A DNA stretch of 64,000 bases. Origin: Microbulbifer aggregans (lineage in GTDB: Bacteria > Pseudomonadota > Gammaproteobacteria > Pseudomonadales > Cellvibrionaceae). The stretch is taken from contig NZ_JAIVKK010000003.1 of assembly GCF_020524005.1 (NCBI RefSeq), positions 372,001 to 436,000 on the forward strand. The letters are read 5' to 3'. A program made the translations under genes and the position numbers. The notes beneath the pieces are model-generated. The model was not told where the DNA came from. It saw only the letters and a list, made by a program, of their open reading frames with translations, and ran no database searches. This document shows, one piece after another, positions 28,315 to 37,533 of this stretch. The stretch's first letter is position 1; every line of letters starts with the position of its first letter.

Positions 28315-29952
28315 ATGAATCGGAGGATTTTTAAACCTGTTGCACGGGTATTGACAGCGACGGTGCTTTTAACTGGCGCATTGTTTACCGGAACTGTGGA
28401 TGCGCAGGACAAGAAACCCAATATCCTGGTCATTTGGGGCGACGATATCGGTCACGACAATGTCAGCGCCTATCACCGAGGCATGCTGGATTACAACACA
28501 CCCAATATCGACCGTATCGCGAAGGAAGGTGCGCTCTTTACCGACCACTATGCGCAGCAATCGTGCACCGCTGGCAGGGCCTCCTTCGCGCTTGGGCAAA
28601 ATCCGTTCCGCACAGGTCTTTTGACGATTGGTATGCCGGGCGTTGACCATGGCGTACGCATCGAAGACCCGACCCTTGGTGAGCTGCTGAAAAACTATGG
28701 TTATCAAACAGGACAATTTGGTAAGAATCATCTCGGCGACCTGAACAAGTATTTACCGACGGTGCGTGGCTTCGACAGGTTCTACGGCAATCTTTACCAT
28801 TTGAATGCCGAGGAAGAGCCTGAAAACTACGACTACCCCAAGGAATTTAACGGCAAGAGCTTTCGTGAACAGTTCGGCCCACGCGGGATGCTGGATTGTG
28901 TGGCGACCGACAAGGTCGACACAACCGTGGAACCACGCTGGGGCAAAGTCGGCAAGCAGAAATGCATCGACACGGGCCCGCTCACCGTCGAGCGCATGAA
29001 GACCGTTGAGAAAGAGGTTACCGCCAAGGCGCTCGAATGGATGGAAGCTGCGGTAAAAGCGAACAAGGCGTCGGGTGGTGAGAAGCCCTTTTTCATGTGG
29101 TTCAACTCGACACGCGGCCACGTCTGGGTACACCTGAGCAAGGAGCAGTATCATAAGACCGGCAAGGGCGTTTTCCCTGACGCTATAGATGAACTCGACT
29201 GGGAGACCGGCCAACTGCTCGACAAGCTCGATGAACTGGGTGTAGCCGACAACACCATCGTGCTGTGGTCCACCGATAACGGCGCTGAGATTTTTACCGG
29301 TCCGGACATGGGCGGCATGCACGCCTTCCGGGGCGAGAAAGGCCTGACCACCGAGGGCGGCTTCCGTGTTCCGCAACTTATCCGCTGGCCCGGGCATATC
29401 AAGCCGGGCACCATCTTCAACGGCATTACCTCGCACATCGACTGGATGCCGACCCTGCTGGCGGCGGCCAACGGTGGTAAAGACTCCGGCATCCAGGAAG
29501 CGCTGAAGAAAGGCGGCTTCAAGGCCGACGGCAAAACCTTCAAGGCGCATCTCGACGGCTACAACCTGCTGCCCTACCTGACCGGGAAAGCGGAGGACAG
29601 CCCGCGTGACAGAATTTACTACTTCGACGCGGACGGCGGTCTCAATGCCGTTCGCTGGAATCAGTGGAAAATTACCTTCACCGATATGTCGGGTAATCTC
29701 TCGACGGCCTACCATAACCATACAAGTTGGCCGTACATCACCAATCTACGCCTCGACCCCTACGAGCGCTGGCAGGACCAGGCGGATATGTATATCCACT
29801 GGTTTGGCAAGCGCATGTACCTGATGGGGCCCGCGCAGACACTGGTGAAAGAGGAACTCGAGTCCCTGAAGGAATTCCCGCCGGCCCGTGGCTCTAGCCT
29901 CAGCCTCGGCGACCTGCTGGATAAAATCCAGTACGCGCCACCGGGTCAATGA
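28315..29952 (+). CDS. Arylsulfatase (sulfatase family), exported
   Basis: This is a sulfatase of 545 residues that would hydrolyse sulfate esters. It has an N-terminal signal peptide (about residues 1-30, ending TVDAQDKKP). The first metal site is NILVIWGDDIGHDN. The formylglycine site is QQSCTAGRASF, that is C-T-A-G-R, where Ala replaces the usual Pro of C-x-P-x-R; this variant is known in some sulfatase groups and still needs a formylglycine- or Ser-type maturase. A second metal site is NTIVLWSTDNGAE, and FRGEKGLTTEGGFRVPQLIRW follows. The ATG at 28315 has AGGAG ten bases upstream. It is the first of a run of four co-directional genes. Confidence 0.9.
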   Translation: MNRRIFKPVARVLTATVLLTGALFTGTVDAQDKKPNILVIWGDDIGHDNVSAYHRGMLDYNTPNIDRIAKEGALFTDHYAQQSCTAGRASFALGQNPFRTGLLTIGMPGVDHGVRIEDPTLGELLKNYGYQTGQFGKNHLGDLNKYLPTVRGFDRFYGNLYHLNAEEEPENYDYPKEFNGKSFREQFGPRGMLDCVATDKVDTTVEPRWGKVGKQKCIDTGPLTVERMKTVEKEVTAKALEWMEAAVKANKASGGEKPFFMWFNSTRGHVWVHLSKEQYHKTGKGVFPDAIDELDWETGQLLDKLDELGVADNTIVLWSTDNGAEIFTGPDMGGMHAFRGEKGLTTEGGFRVPQLIRWPGHIKPGTIFNGITSHIDWMPTLLAAANGGKDSGIQEALKKGGFKADGKTFKAHLDGYNLLPYLTGKAEDSPRDRIYYFDADGGLNAVRWNQWKITFTDMSGNLSTAYHNHTSWPYITNLRLDPYERWQDQADMYIHWFGKRMYLMGPAQTLVKEELESLKEFPPARGSSLSLGDLLDKIQYAPPGQ

Positions 29953-30022
29953 GACCAGAACACGTAGGGTAAACCGGATATGCCCGCTCGATGACACGAT
30001 AAGAGTAAGGACGCAACAAGAC

Positions 30023-31087
30023 ATGAAGCTTACGCCAGTGTGTATGGCAGTCGCCCTCGCGATCTCCTCTACCAACCTTTGGGCTGCCGGCGAAACAACA
30101 AAGGGGTTCTCCTACGACAAGGAACGACTCCCTGGTTCCAAACCCTGGACTTCTCAGCCGCTTCAAAATGATCCCGCCGAATTTCAGTTCGTCGTCATCG
30201 GCGACCGTACCGGAGGCGCCAATCAGGAAGGCACCTTCAAACTCGCGATCAACCAGCTCAATCTGCTATTGCCCGAGTTTGTCATTAATGTCGGTGACCT
30301 GATCGAGGGATACAGTGACGACAAGGCGGAACTGAATGCCGAGTGGGATGAAGTGGACAAGCTGTTGGGCAAGCTCAAAATGCCGTTCGTCCGCACGCCA
30401 GGTAACCATGACATCGCGAACAAAACCGCGCAGCAGGTCTGGAAGGATCGGCACGGCGCCACCTACTACCACTTCGTCTACAAGGACGTGTTGTTCATGG
30501 TTCTTGATAGCGAGGACCCGCCCCGAGCAGCGCCCGAAGGGATGAAGGAAAAGCTGGACCTGTACAACAGGCTGCAGGTCGAAGACCCGGCCAAGGCCAG
30601 GGAAATGCTGGCTGAATTTATGTCTGACGAGGCGGTGGTCGCCGCTCTCGGCAAGCCCGTCGAGTTTGGCGAAAAGCAAGTGGCGTGGATCAAAAAGACT
30701 CTCGCCGACAATCCGGACGTGCGCTGGACCTTCCTGTTCCTCCATGAGCCAGCCTGGGAGAATGCGTCCGCTAGCTTCAAGGCGATCCAGGGAATGCTCG
30801 ATACTCGCAAGCACACCTTTCTCGCCGGCCACCTGCATTACTACGACTACGATTTGCTGGATGGTTCCGAGCACATCACGATGGGCCCCGCCGGAGCCTC
30901 TTTCCACCAGGAAGGGCCCGGTAACGTGGATCACATCATGTGGATAACCATGACCGAGGACGGCCCCCAGATCGGTAATATCGCCCTCAAGGGAATCTTT
31001 GATCGCAAAGGACTCGACCCAGAGTTGTTTGGTGCCTATGACCGCAAGGGCGCGGATGACAAAGAGAAGCCCAAAAAGCAAGAATGA
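30023..31087 (+). CDS. Exported metallophosphoesterase
   Basis: This is a 354-residue calcineurin-like phosphoesterase with a signal peptide (MKLTPVCMAVALAISSTNLW then AAG). Its metal-binding motifs appear in order: VVIGDRTGG, NVGDLIEGYSDD, TPGNHD, FLHEPAW and AGHLHYYDYD. This is the family set for a two-metal phosphatase or phosphodiesterase; the substrate is unknown. It follows the sulfatase after 70 bases and precedes a dicarboxylate carrier gene, so it may free organic groups from phospho- or sulfo-esters for uptake. The C-terminal tail is lysine-rich. Confidence 0.88.
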   Translation: MKLTPVCMAVALAISSTNLWAAGETTKGFSYDKERLPGSKPWTSQPLQNDPAEFQFVVIGDRTGGANQEGTFKLAINQLNLLLPEFVINVGDLIEGYSDDKAELNAEWDEVDKLLGKLKMPFVRTPGNHDIANKTAQQVWKDRHGATYYHFVYKDVLFMVLDSEDPPRAAPEGMKEKLDLYNRLQVEDPAKAREMLAEFMSDEAVVAALGKPVEFGEKQVAWIKKTLADNPDVRWTFLFLHEPAWENASASFKAIQGMLDTRKHTFLAGHLHYYDYDLLDGSEHITMGPAGASFHQEGPGNVDHIMWITMTEDGPQIGNIALKGIFDRKGLDPELFGAYDRKGADDKEKPKKQE

Positions 31088-31213
31088 TTTGAACCGGCCA
31101 ATAACAAGAACGCACTAACCGAAAGCCACCACCAGGGTCTCCTCCGCCTTATCGCATTCCCCAAAAAAGCTAAAGTGGAATGCAAAGCAGCAGATTATTA
31201 CGAGGATCGCACC

Positions 31214-32518
31214 ATGATATTGGTTGAGTTTCTGGTGGTGCTCATCTTTATCTACATCGGCGCCCGGATTGGCGGAATCGGGATTGGCCTGGCAGGTGGG
31301 GCTGGCGTTATCGCGCTCGCACTGCTGGGTGTTCCCACCAAAGAAGCATTTATCCCCGTTGACGTGATCCTGATCATCATGGCGGTGATCACTGCCATTG
31401 CGGCGATGCAAATTGCTGGTGGTATGGATTGGCTCGTGAAGATTGCTGAAAACTTCCTGCGCAAACACCCCAGCCGAATCACCTATTACGCGCCTTTGGT
31501 TACCTACCTGATGACACTCATGGCGGGCACCGGGCACACGGCATTTTCCACCTTACCGGTCATCGCCCAGGTGGCTAAGGAACAGGGCGTACGCCCTTCA
31601 CGGCCACTTTCCATCGCCGTGATTGCCTCGCAAATTGCCATTACCGCTTCGCCGATCTCCGCGGCTGTAGTCGCCTTTGCTGCCATGCTCGCACCCTATG
31701 GTATCGACTACCTGCAGCTACTTGCCGTATGCATCCCCAGTACATTCCTCGCCTGCATGATTGGCGCCTTTGTCGCTGGGTTTATGGGCTGCGAACTCAA
31801 GGACGACCCCGTTTACCTTGAGCGCCTGGCTGAGGGCAGCATTCGTGCAGAGAGCCTGCACCAACAGGCGCTGCTGCCCAGTGCCAAGCCTGCCACCTTC
31901 ATATTCCTCGCGGCGCTGCTGGTCATCGTCTGTTACGCCGCTGCGATTTCAGATTCTGTGGCGCTTATTCAAAACCCGCCGCTCGGTCGCAATGAAGCAA
32001 TCCTGTCGGTCATGCTGGCCGCCGCGGCAGCGATTGTCTGTTTGACGAAAACCGATGCGTCACTGATACCCAATGCGGCCACGTTTAGATCGGGCATGAC
32101 CGCCTGCGTTTGCGTATTGGGCGTAGCCTGGCTGGGCTCGACATTTGTTGAGGCACACGTCGAAGACATTAAATCCGTCGCCGGAAATTTGTTAGCGCAA
32201 TATCCCTGGATGCTGGCACTGACGTTGTTTTTTGCCTCAATGCTGCTCTACTCCCAAGGCGCAACTACCGTCGCCCTGATGCCCGCCGCCCTGACGATTG
32301 GCGTTGCACCACTGACCGCAGTGGCCTCTTTCGCCGCGGTGAGCGCGCTGTTCGTATTACCTACCTATCCGACGCTGATTGCCGCTGTGGAGATGGATGA
32401 CACTGGTTCGACGCGCATTGGCCGGTTTGTGTTTAACCACCCATTTCTCATTCCCGGCGTAGTCACGATTGCCTCAGCAGTGGTGCTGGGTTTTGCTTTC
32501 GGGAGTGTGATTTTGTAG
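31214..32518 (+). CDS. C4-dicarboxylate transporter, DcuA/DcuB family
   Basis: This 434-residue, many-helix carrier of the Dcu family exchanges C4-dicarboxylates such as fumarate, succinate or aspartate. Length and sequence follow DcuA of E. coli: LVEFLVVLIFIYIGARIGGI, GIGLAGGAGVIALALLGV, AIAAMQIAGGMDWLV, TLMAGTGHTAFSTLPVIAQV and AITASPISAAVVAF. The ATG at 31214 follows GAGG by eight bases and gives the DcuA-like N-terminus. A decayed copy of its 3' end lies beyond the next gene (33905-34084). Dcu carriers usually serve anaerobic or aspartate metabolism; here the context is a sulfatase/phosphoesterase set. Confidence 0.92.
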   Translation: MILVEFLVVLIFIYIGARIGGIGIGLAGGAGVIALALLGVPTKEAFIPVDVILIIMAVITAIAAMQIAGGMDWLVKIAENFLRKHPSRITYYAPLVTYLMTLMAGTGHTAFSTLPVIAQVAKEQGVRPSRPLSIAVIASQIAITASPISAAVVAFAAMLAPYGIDYLQLLAVCIPSTFLACMIGAFVAGFMGCELKDDPVYLERLAEGSIRAESLHQQALLPSAKPATFIFLAALLVIVCYAAAISDSVALIQNPPLGRNEAILSVMLAAAAAIVCLTKTDASLIPNAATFRSGMTACVCVLGVAWLGSTFVEAHVEDIKSVAGNLLAQYPWMLALTLFFASMLLYSQGATTVALMPAALTIGVAPLTAVASFAAVSALFVLPTYPTLIAAVEMDDTGSTRIGRFVFNHPFLIPGVVTIASAVVLGFAFGSVIL

Positions 32519-32620
32519 TGGCCACAGCCGCAACTGTTCCTGTAGTCGACACAAATTCACGCCCCTTTCACACGACATTGCTATCTTAGTTTCAAGCCCC
32601 GAATTCGCGAGCCCTCTCCC

Positions 32621-33796
32621 ATGCAACGTCGCGCCCTATTTGGCCGCTTGGCGCTTACCGCAGCATTCACACTGTTGACAATCCCGGCCATTGCGGATGA
32701 AAAAAAGCCTGCCGGCGCTGGGGAGTGGGATTACACCGCAGACTTCCGGCTGCGCCTGGAACAGGACTGGGACTCCCGGGAAGGTGACGGCAGCGCGCGC
32801 GATCCCCGCCTGCGCATGCGGATTCGCCTCCGCGGAGGCCTCGGATATCACCTGACCGACCACTGGAAAGCCCAGGTACGCCTGCGCAGTGGCCCCAGGG
32901 CATCTCAGCAATCCACACACATCACGATTTACGACTTCAACGGTGGCGATGACGGCCCCTATGAGTTCAACTTCGACCAGTGGTTTCTCGGCTACAAGAA
33001 TGGCGGTACCGAGTTCTGGGCAGGCCGGCGTGAACTCGAATACCTGCATCAGGACGAACTCTTTGTATTCGACAATATCACCTACACGGGTATTGGCGGC
33101 GGTCACCGCGATACCGTCGGCGATCAGTCCGAATACTTTGCCTCGTTCAACTACGTAAAACTGCCGGTAGGCATGCGCGACTATTCCGGTCGCGCAGCAA
33201 TCGGCGAGTTAGCGTATCGTCACAAGATTGGCTCTGGCGATATGGGCGTAGCCCTGGGCTTTTTCCTGACCAACGCGGACTCAGGCGACCCGGACAACTC
33301 GAAACTCCTGACCGAGAACGGCAGCCGCGATTATCGCGAGATCAACCTGCAGTTGCAGTACCGCACCGAGATCGATGCCACACCCCTGACGCTTGGCGCT
33401 GATTTCACACGCAACTTCGCCGATTACGACGACGCAGACCCGGGCAGTTTTACCGATTTCCACCGCAAAGACGTCAATGGTTTTGTAGTTGAGGCGATGT
33501 ACGGCAACAAAAAGAAACCCTGCGACTGGCAGATCGGATATTTTTACAGCTACCAGGAAACGCTGGCCACCAACAGCTCCTACACCCAGGACGAGTGGGT
33601 GCGATGGGGAATGTCAGATCAGGTAAGAGCCACCAACTACAAGGGGCATGAGCTGCGTTTCACCTTCATACCGGCAAAGAAAATGAGCATTGTCGCGCGG
33701 CTATTCCTTGTAGATGCCATCGACCTACTCTATCCAGACGATGTGGCCAAAGAAGACGGCAAGCGACTGCGAGTCGATTGGAACATCTCGTTCTAG
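32621..33796 (+). CDS. Outer-membrane beta-barrel (porin-like) protein
   Basis: This is a 391-residue exported protein with a signal peptide (LALTAAFTLLTIPAIADEK) and alternating hydrophobic/polar strands rich in Tyr, Asp and Gly. It ends in the aromatic NISF typical of outer-membrane barrels. Strands such as WDYTADFRLRLEQDW, RMRIRLRGGLGYHL, FDQWFLGYKNGGTEFWAGRR and YREINLQLQYRTEI resemble putative-porin or alginate-export-like families, though I cannot name the family surely. It is the last gene of the 28315-33796 run, and may bring the substrates of the sulfatase and phosphoesterase into the periplasm. Confidence 0.8.
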   Translation: MQRRALFGRLALTAAFTLLTIPAIADEKKPAGAGEWDYTADFRLRLEQDWDSREGDGSARDPRLRMRIRLRGGLGYHLTDHWKAQVRLRSGPRASQQSTHITIYDFNGGDDGPYEFNFDQWFLGYKNGGTEFWAGRRELEYLHQDELFVFDNITYTGIGGGHRDTVGDQSEYFASFNYVKLPVGMRDYSGRAAIGELAYRHKIGSGDMGVALGFFLTNADSGDPDNSKLLTENGSRDYREINLQLQYRTEIDATPLTLGADFTRNFADYDDADPGSFTDFHRKDVNGFVVEAMYGNKKKPCDWQIGYFYSYQETLATNSSYTQDEWVRWGMSDQVRATNYKGHELRFTFIPAKKMSIVARLFLVDAIDLLYPDDVAKEDGKRLRVDWNISF

Positions 33797-33904
33797 GTGG
33801 CGCCAGTATTTAATTGATTCTCTCGGTCTTTGGCTAACAATTATTCATTGGCTCACTCCTAAGTCAGCATTGACCTGACAATCGGCTACTAAACCTCCAC
33901 TACT

Positions 33905-34084
33905 GTGAGTACGCCATTTGTAATCACCTCCTATCCGGCACTGACTGCCGCTGCTGAAATGGATGGCACGAGCTCAACGCGCATCGGCCGGCTAGTGTTT
34001 AACCGCCCTTTTCTCATTCCCGGTGTAGTGACGATCGCCTCAGCCGTGGTGCTTGGTTTTTCTTTGGGGAGTGTGATTCTTTAG
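33905..34084 (+). pseudogene. Truncated remnant of a DcuA-type carrier gene
   Basis: The last 60 codons read YPALTAAAEMDGTSSTRIGR and LIPGVVTIASAVVLGF, with SVIL at the end. They match the 3' end of the intact Dcu gene (32340-32518) closely in protein and DNA sequence. There are many silent differences, so the copy is old. The first 370 codons are absent. The porin-like gene lies between the intact gene and this remnant, suggesting a lost second carrier. Confidence 0.8.
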
Positions 34085-34369
34085 TGCCGCTAACGATGTA
34101 GCTTCGAACAAGCCCAATAAATGGGGCGTTATGACCAAAAAATACATTCGAGATCTTCACGCGATCAGTACGTATAAGCTCACCGGGGAGCATTGATTCG
34201 AAGCCAATAACCGCCATAACGAACCGTGTCGGACGGACATATTGATACGGACTGCCTTAGTAAAGAAGCGACGTGCAAAGAGCCGCCTTCCCCTCAAACA
34301 TTCCAATTCGCTATATCAAAGAAGCCTCTTATTTCAAAAAGGTGGTTTCGTTTAGTTTTCCCAGCGACT

Positions 34370-34384
34370 ACAGTTGTAAACTGT
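34370..34384 (+). promoter_or_regulatory. Candidate BlaI-type operator
   Basis: ACAGTTGTAAACTGT is a perfect 6-3-6 dyad containing the TACA/TGTA core seen in BlaI/MecI operators. It lies 29 bases before the blaI-like start codon. Confidence 0.5.
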
Positions 34385-34413
34385 TTGAAACCACAAGTGT
34401 AATCGGAAGGCGA

Positions 34414-34785
34414 ATGGAAATTTCAGAAGCAGAGCACGAAGTAATGGAGGCGTTATGGGACGGAGCACCCGCGAGCGCTCGTGAGGTTTTCCAACGACTT
34501 AAAAGTAAAAAAAAATGGCAAGAACAAACTGTAAAAACCCTACTTAGCCGCCTGGTTAAAAAGGGGGCCATAGATTATGTCCGCCAAGATCGCTCATTTT
34601 TATACTCCCCTTGTTTTGGACGTGAAGCATACCAGATCAAGCAAAGTAAAAAACTTGTAGAGAGACTATTTGACGGCCAGCTCTCCATGCTTGTTTCAGG
34701 TTTTGTAAAAGGTGGAAATTTAAAGAAATCGGACATAGAAGAACTCAAGGACATCATCAAGCAATGGGAAAAAAATAATGATTAA
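34414..34785 (+). CDS. BlaI/MecI-family transcriptional repressor
   Basis: This is a 123-residue penicillinase-repressor-type winged-helix protein. Landmarks are ISEAEHEVMEALWDGAPASA, EQTVKTLLSRLVKKGAIDYV and the C-terminal dimerisation helices (LVERLFDGQLSMLVSGFVKG, IEELKDIIKQWEK). In the BlaI system the sensor protease's signal causes loss of the repressor. The ATG at 34414 follows GGAAGG closely. The stop overlaps the start of the BlaR-like gene by eight bases. An ACAGTT dyad upstream suggests autoregulation. This block is AT-richer than its neighbours. Confidence 0.93.
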   Translation: MEISEAEHEVMEALWDGAPASAREVFQRLKSKKKWQEQTVKTLLSRLVKKGAIDYVRQDRSFLYSPCFGREAYQIKQSKKLVERLFDGQLSMLVSGFVKGGNLKKSDIEELKDIIKQWEKNND

Positions 34786-36412
34786 TTGGGTTCTGGAGCA
34801 GCAAGAACCGCTGACTTTAACGCTTTTCTTGGTTTGGTTTTGCGATTTGGTATTGGTAAAACGCCTTGGAGCAAAGTTCACTTACCGACTATATGCTCTG
34901 ATCCCCCTGGCTCTCTTTGTTATAAACCTGCCTCCCATAAACCTAGCAAGCACAGCCCAAAGTAGTGAGTCGCTCCACCTGATTCCTTATGCACTGGCGG
35001 TCACTGCCTATACCGTTAATGATTACCAAATTGCTCAAAGCGTAACATCAAGTACCGCGAATAATATCGAGTGGATCTGGCTACTTGGTGCAGGAACACT
35101 CATAACGAGCGTACTGATAGGATTAATCAGGCTAGCCATGCTACCAAAATCACCGGTGCTTGAAGACCGCCAGTATGAACTACTCCCCAGCGGGATTTTT
35201 TATACCTCCAGCAAAGTAAAGGGGCCGATTTTAAAAGGTATCTTCAAGCCAGAAATAATTCTTCCCAGTGACTACAAACAATACTATGAGACAAAGCAGC
35301 TGGATTATGTATTGGAGCATGAACTGGTACACGCCAAGAGATTCGACAATCTATGGAATCTACTTGCACTTACGCTCGCCATTCTCTTTTGGTTTAACCC
35401 AGCCGCTTGGATAGTTTACCTGCGCTTCCGTCTCACCCAAGAGTGTGCTTGTGACGAAGAAGTCATATCACAGGCGGACAAACAGAAAAAAATCCTATAT
35501 TCCAGAGCAATGTTGCAGTCCTATGAGCGTTGGGATGGATTCTGGATACTTCAATCACATTACGGAGATAAGATGACAATGATTACAAGGATCGATCGAT
35601 TGAAAAGCACATTAAAACCTTCAAAGCTTGCTCGATTTTTAGCGAGCTGGGTTAGCGCAGCGATTTTGGCTTTGGCGTTTGCTTGGGGACAAGCAATAGC
35701 TAAGAGTCAAAATACGATTAACCTAAATGATGCAGACTTATTGAATTTTTCCATGCCAAGGGCGGCATTTTTTGAAGGAATCCAAGGCGAGGTCCATCTC
35801 CGGTTTGACGTAAAAGACGGTAAGGTTTCATCTATTCAGGTAGTAGAAACTGTAACATCAGGCGGGCATGAAGAAGCGTTTATAGAATCCGCGACTAACT
35901 TCGTTACAACATTGCCGTTCAGCGATAAAAACTCCAACCTGAAGGCCGCTGATTATGTTGTGAGATTCCATGTAGCAGGTGTAGGGACATCACAAGTCGC
36001 TCTCGACAAAGTTCTTAAGAAGATGCCCCATCGTAAAATCCACTTATTGCCCTATTCAATCCCATCCCCTGCGAACGAAATTTCCTTCACAGGGAAACCA
36101 AAATTGCAATACATTAAAAGCCATTACCCAAGTTACCCTGAAGGTCTGGAAGCGTTGGCGATTTCTGCGTCGGCAGTGGTAGAGCTGGATGTTCGGGAAA
36201 GCGGTATCGCCGTCAACCCACGCATTATCAGTGTTGACGCACCAGCAGAGTATCAAGACGCATTCCGTCAAACGGCATTGTCCGAAGCGGACAACCTGAA
36301 TGTATTTAAAAACAATACCGGGCGGCAACTCGATAACGTCAGAGTGCAGCTCCGCTGGACGCCCGCTGACTACACGAAAGGCGTTGACCAGTTAAAATTG
36401 GGAAAAAACTAA
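34778..36412 (+). CDS. BlaR1-like M56 metallopeptidase with two TonB-like C-terminal domains
   Basis: This 544-residue protein pairs an integral-membrane M56 zinc peptidase with a periplasmic tail. Helices occur in the first 120 residues. The peptidase site is VLEHELVHAKRFDN (HExxH, about residue 186), and RLTQECACDEEVI follows. A further helix (about 285-305) precedes two TonB-C-like repeats (QGEVHLRFDVKDGKVSSIQV and ASAVVELDVRESGIAVNPRI). BlaR1 itself carries a penicillin-binding sensor there; this has TonB-like domains instead, so the signal is unlikely to be a simple beta-lactam. It overlaps the blaI-like gene. No beta-lactamase gene lies next to it. Confidence 0.9.
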   Translation: MINWVLEQQEPLTLTLFLVWFCDLVLVKRLGAKFTYRLYALIPLALFVINLPPINLASTAQSSESLHLIPYALAVTAYTVNDYQIAQSVTSSTANNIEWIWLLGAGTLITSVLIGLIRLAMLPKSPVLEDRQYELLPSGIFYTSSKVKGPILKGIFKPEIILPSDYKQYYETKQLDYVLEHELVHAKRFDNLWNLLALTLAILFWFNPAAWIVYLRFRLTQECACDEEVISQADKQKKILYSRAMLQSYERWDGFWILQSHYGDKMTMITRIDRLKSTLKPSKLARFLASWVSAAILALAFAWGQAIAKSQNTINLNDADLLNFSMPRAAFFEGIQGEVHLRFDVKDGKVSSIQVVETVTSGGHEEAFIESATNFVTTLPFSDKNSNLKAADYVVRFHVAGVGTSQVALDKVLKKMPHRKIHLLPYSIPSPANEISFTGKPKLQYIKSHYPSYPEGLEALAISASAVVELDVRESGIAVNPRIISVDAPAEYQDAFRQTALSEADNLNVFKNNTGRQLDNVRVQLRWTPADYTKGVDQLKLGKN

Positions 36413-36573
36413 TTAAAGCCGGAAACACTAAGGATTGGTAAACCTTCGTGTTTCCAGTGAAGCTGGTCACTCCCGTGGTGGCCGGTTCTCCGATTTAGAA
36501 TAAAGCTGCCCCTTCCTTCGAATGCCCACCGCTACAGCAGTAAGTGCTCTTCCCTGTAAGAACCGAACTAAAT

Positions 36574-36894
36574 TCACACACTGGAGAGTTTCATCAGCAC
36601 CAATCCCGAGACGATCAGGATCGCGGCAGCAATTCTCATCGCATTCACCGGCTCTGCCAGAAAAATAATACCCACGATAAACGCACCAATAGCACCGATG
36701 CCCGTCCAGATCGTATAAGCGGTACCGAGGGGGATAGTGCGCATGGCAATGGCCAATAGCCAGAAGCTGCCCAGCATGGTGACCAGTGTGATGAGGGAGG
36801 GGACGAGCCGAGTGAAGCCGTGGGACTGCTTCATGGAGAATGCCCAAATCACTTCAAGGGCGCCGGCGATGACAAGGTAGATCCAGGCGGACAT
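36574..36894 (-). CDS. gdx: Guanidinium exporter Gdx (SugE), SMR family
   Basis: This is a 106-residue small multidrug resistance protein with four helices. The start reads MSAWIYLVIAGALEVIWAFS, with the essential glutamate (Glu14) in helix 1, then KQSHGFTRLVPS and GTAYTIWTGIGAIGAF, a SugE/Gdx signature. Gdx exports guanidinium. A guanidine-II riboswitch lies directly upstream, which supports this over a general drug efflux role. GGAG precedes the ATG by six bases. Nothing shows co-transcription with other genes. Confidence 0.95.
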   Translation of the reverse strand: MSAWIYLVIAGALEVIWAFSMKQSHGFTRLVPSLITLVTMLGSFWLLAIAMRTIPLGTAYTIWTGIGAIGAFIVGIIFLAEPVNAMRIAAAILIVSGLVLMKLSSV

Positions 36895-36916
36895 TGACTG
36901 CTCCGTTTCAAACAGG

Positions 36917-36966
36917 GCCAGGCCGTCCTGGGAATCACTACCCGAAATGGGGGAGGCCGTCCTCCT
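36917..36966 (-). promoter_or_regulatory. Guanidine-II (mini-ykkC) riboswitch
   Basis: Reading toward gdx, two short hairpins share the loop ACGG: GGAGG-ACGG-CCTCC (36952-36965) and CCAGG-ACGG-CCTGG (36918-36931), separated by 20 bases. Paired ACGR-loop stems are the diagnostic structure of the guanidine-II riboswitch. The second stem ends about 22 bases before the gdx start, so folding with guanidine would alter access to the GGAG ribosome site. Confidence 0.93.
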
Positions 36967-37323
36967 TTAGAGGCCGGAACAATACCCCACGAGCGATTTT
37001 TGATCAACATGGCTCCCCCTTAGAGGTTGCCCTGCCGGCCATCGGGAACAATCTGACTGGCACGTCACACGCTGCTGCCACATCCGCCACGGGCTCCGCC
37101 TCACAACTCACGGCACAGTACATGCCAGGACAAGCACGAGAGAAAAGCTTTGACTTCGCTCACAGGGGGGCCTACAGTGCCTTTAGTCAAAAGTAAGCCT
37201 CTTGTTTAAATCCTCAGTTTCGTCGCATCCGTATTTCTTCGTCCTGTAGCATCTAAATTCCAGTCTTCATTTTGCTATTCATGCCTTATGAAGGCACCCT
37301 CTATTTGTTTACAGGAAATAATC

Positions 37324-37533
37324 ATGTCCAATACAACTACCGGCACGGTTAAGTGGTTCGACGAATCCAAGGGCTTCGGCTTTATTGCACAGCAATCCGG
37401 CCCTGACGTGTTCGCGCACTTCAGTGCTATTGCGAGCTCCGGGTTCAAAACCCTGGCTGAAGGCCAGGCTGTTGAGTTCTCCGTAACTCAGGGCCCTAAA
37501 GGCCCGCAAGCTGAAAATATTGTTTGCGTTTGA
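37324..37533 (+). CDS. Cold-shock protein (CspA family)
   Basis: This 69-residue single cold-shock domain binds single-stranded RNA/DNA. RNP-1 is KGFGFIA and RNP-2 is DVFAHFSAI, with [13 protein letters not shown] at the start. The ATG at 37324 gives the normal length; the longer frame from 37288 has no ribosome site. The AGGA box lies eight bases upstream. A leader of more than 100 bases precedes it, as is usual for cold-induced csp genes. A palindromic stem (37639-37670) lies downstream, without a T-run. Confidence 0.95.
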   Translation: MSNTTTGTVKWFDESKGFGFIAQQSGPDVFAHFSAIASSGFKTLAEGQAVEFSVTQGPKGPQAENIVCV

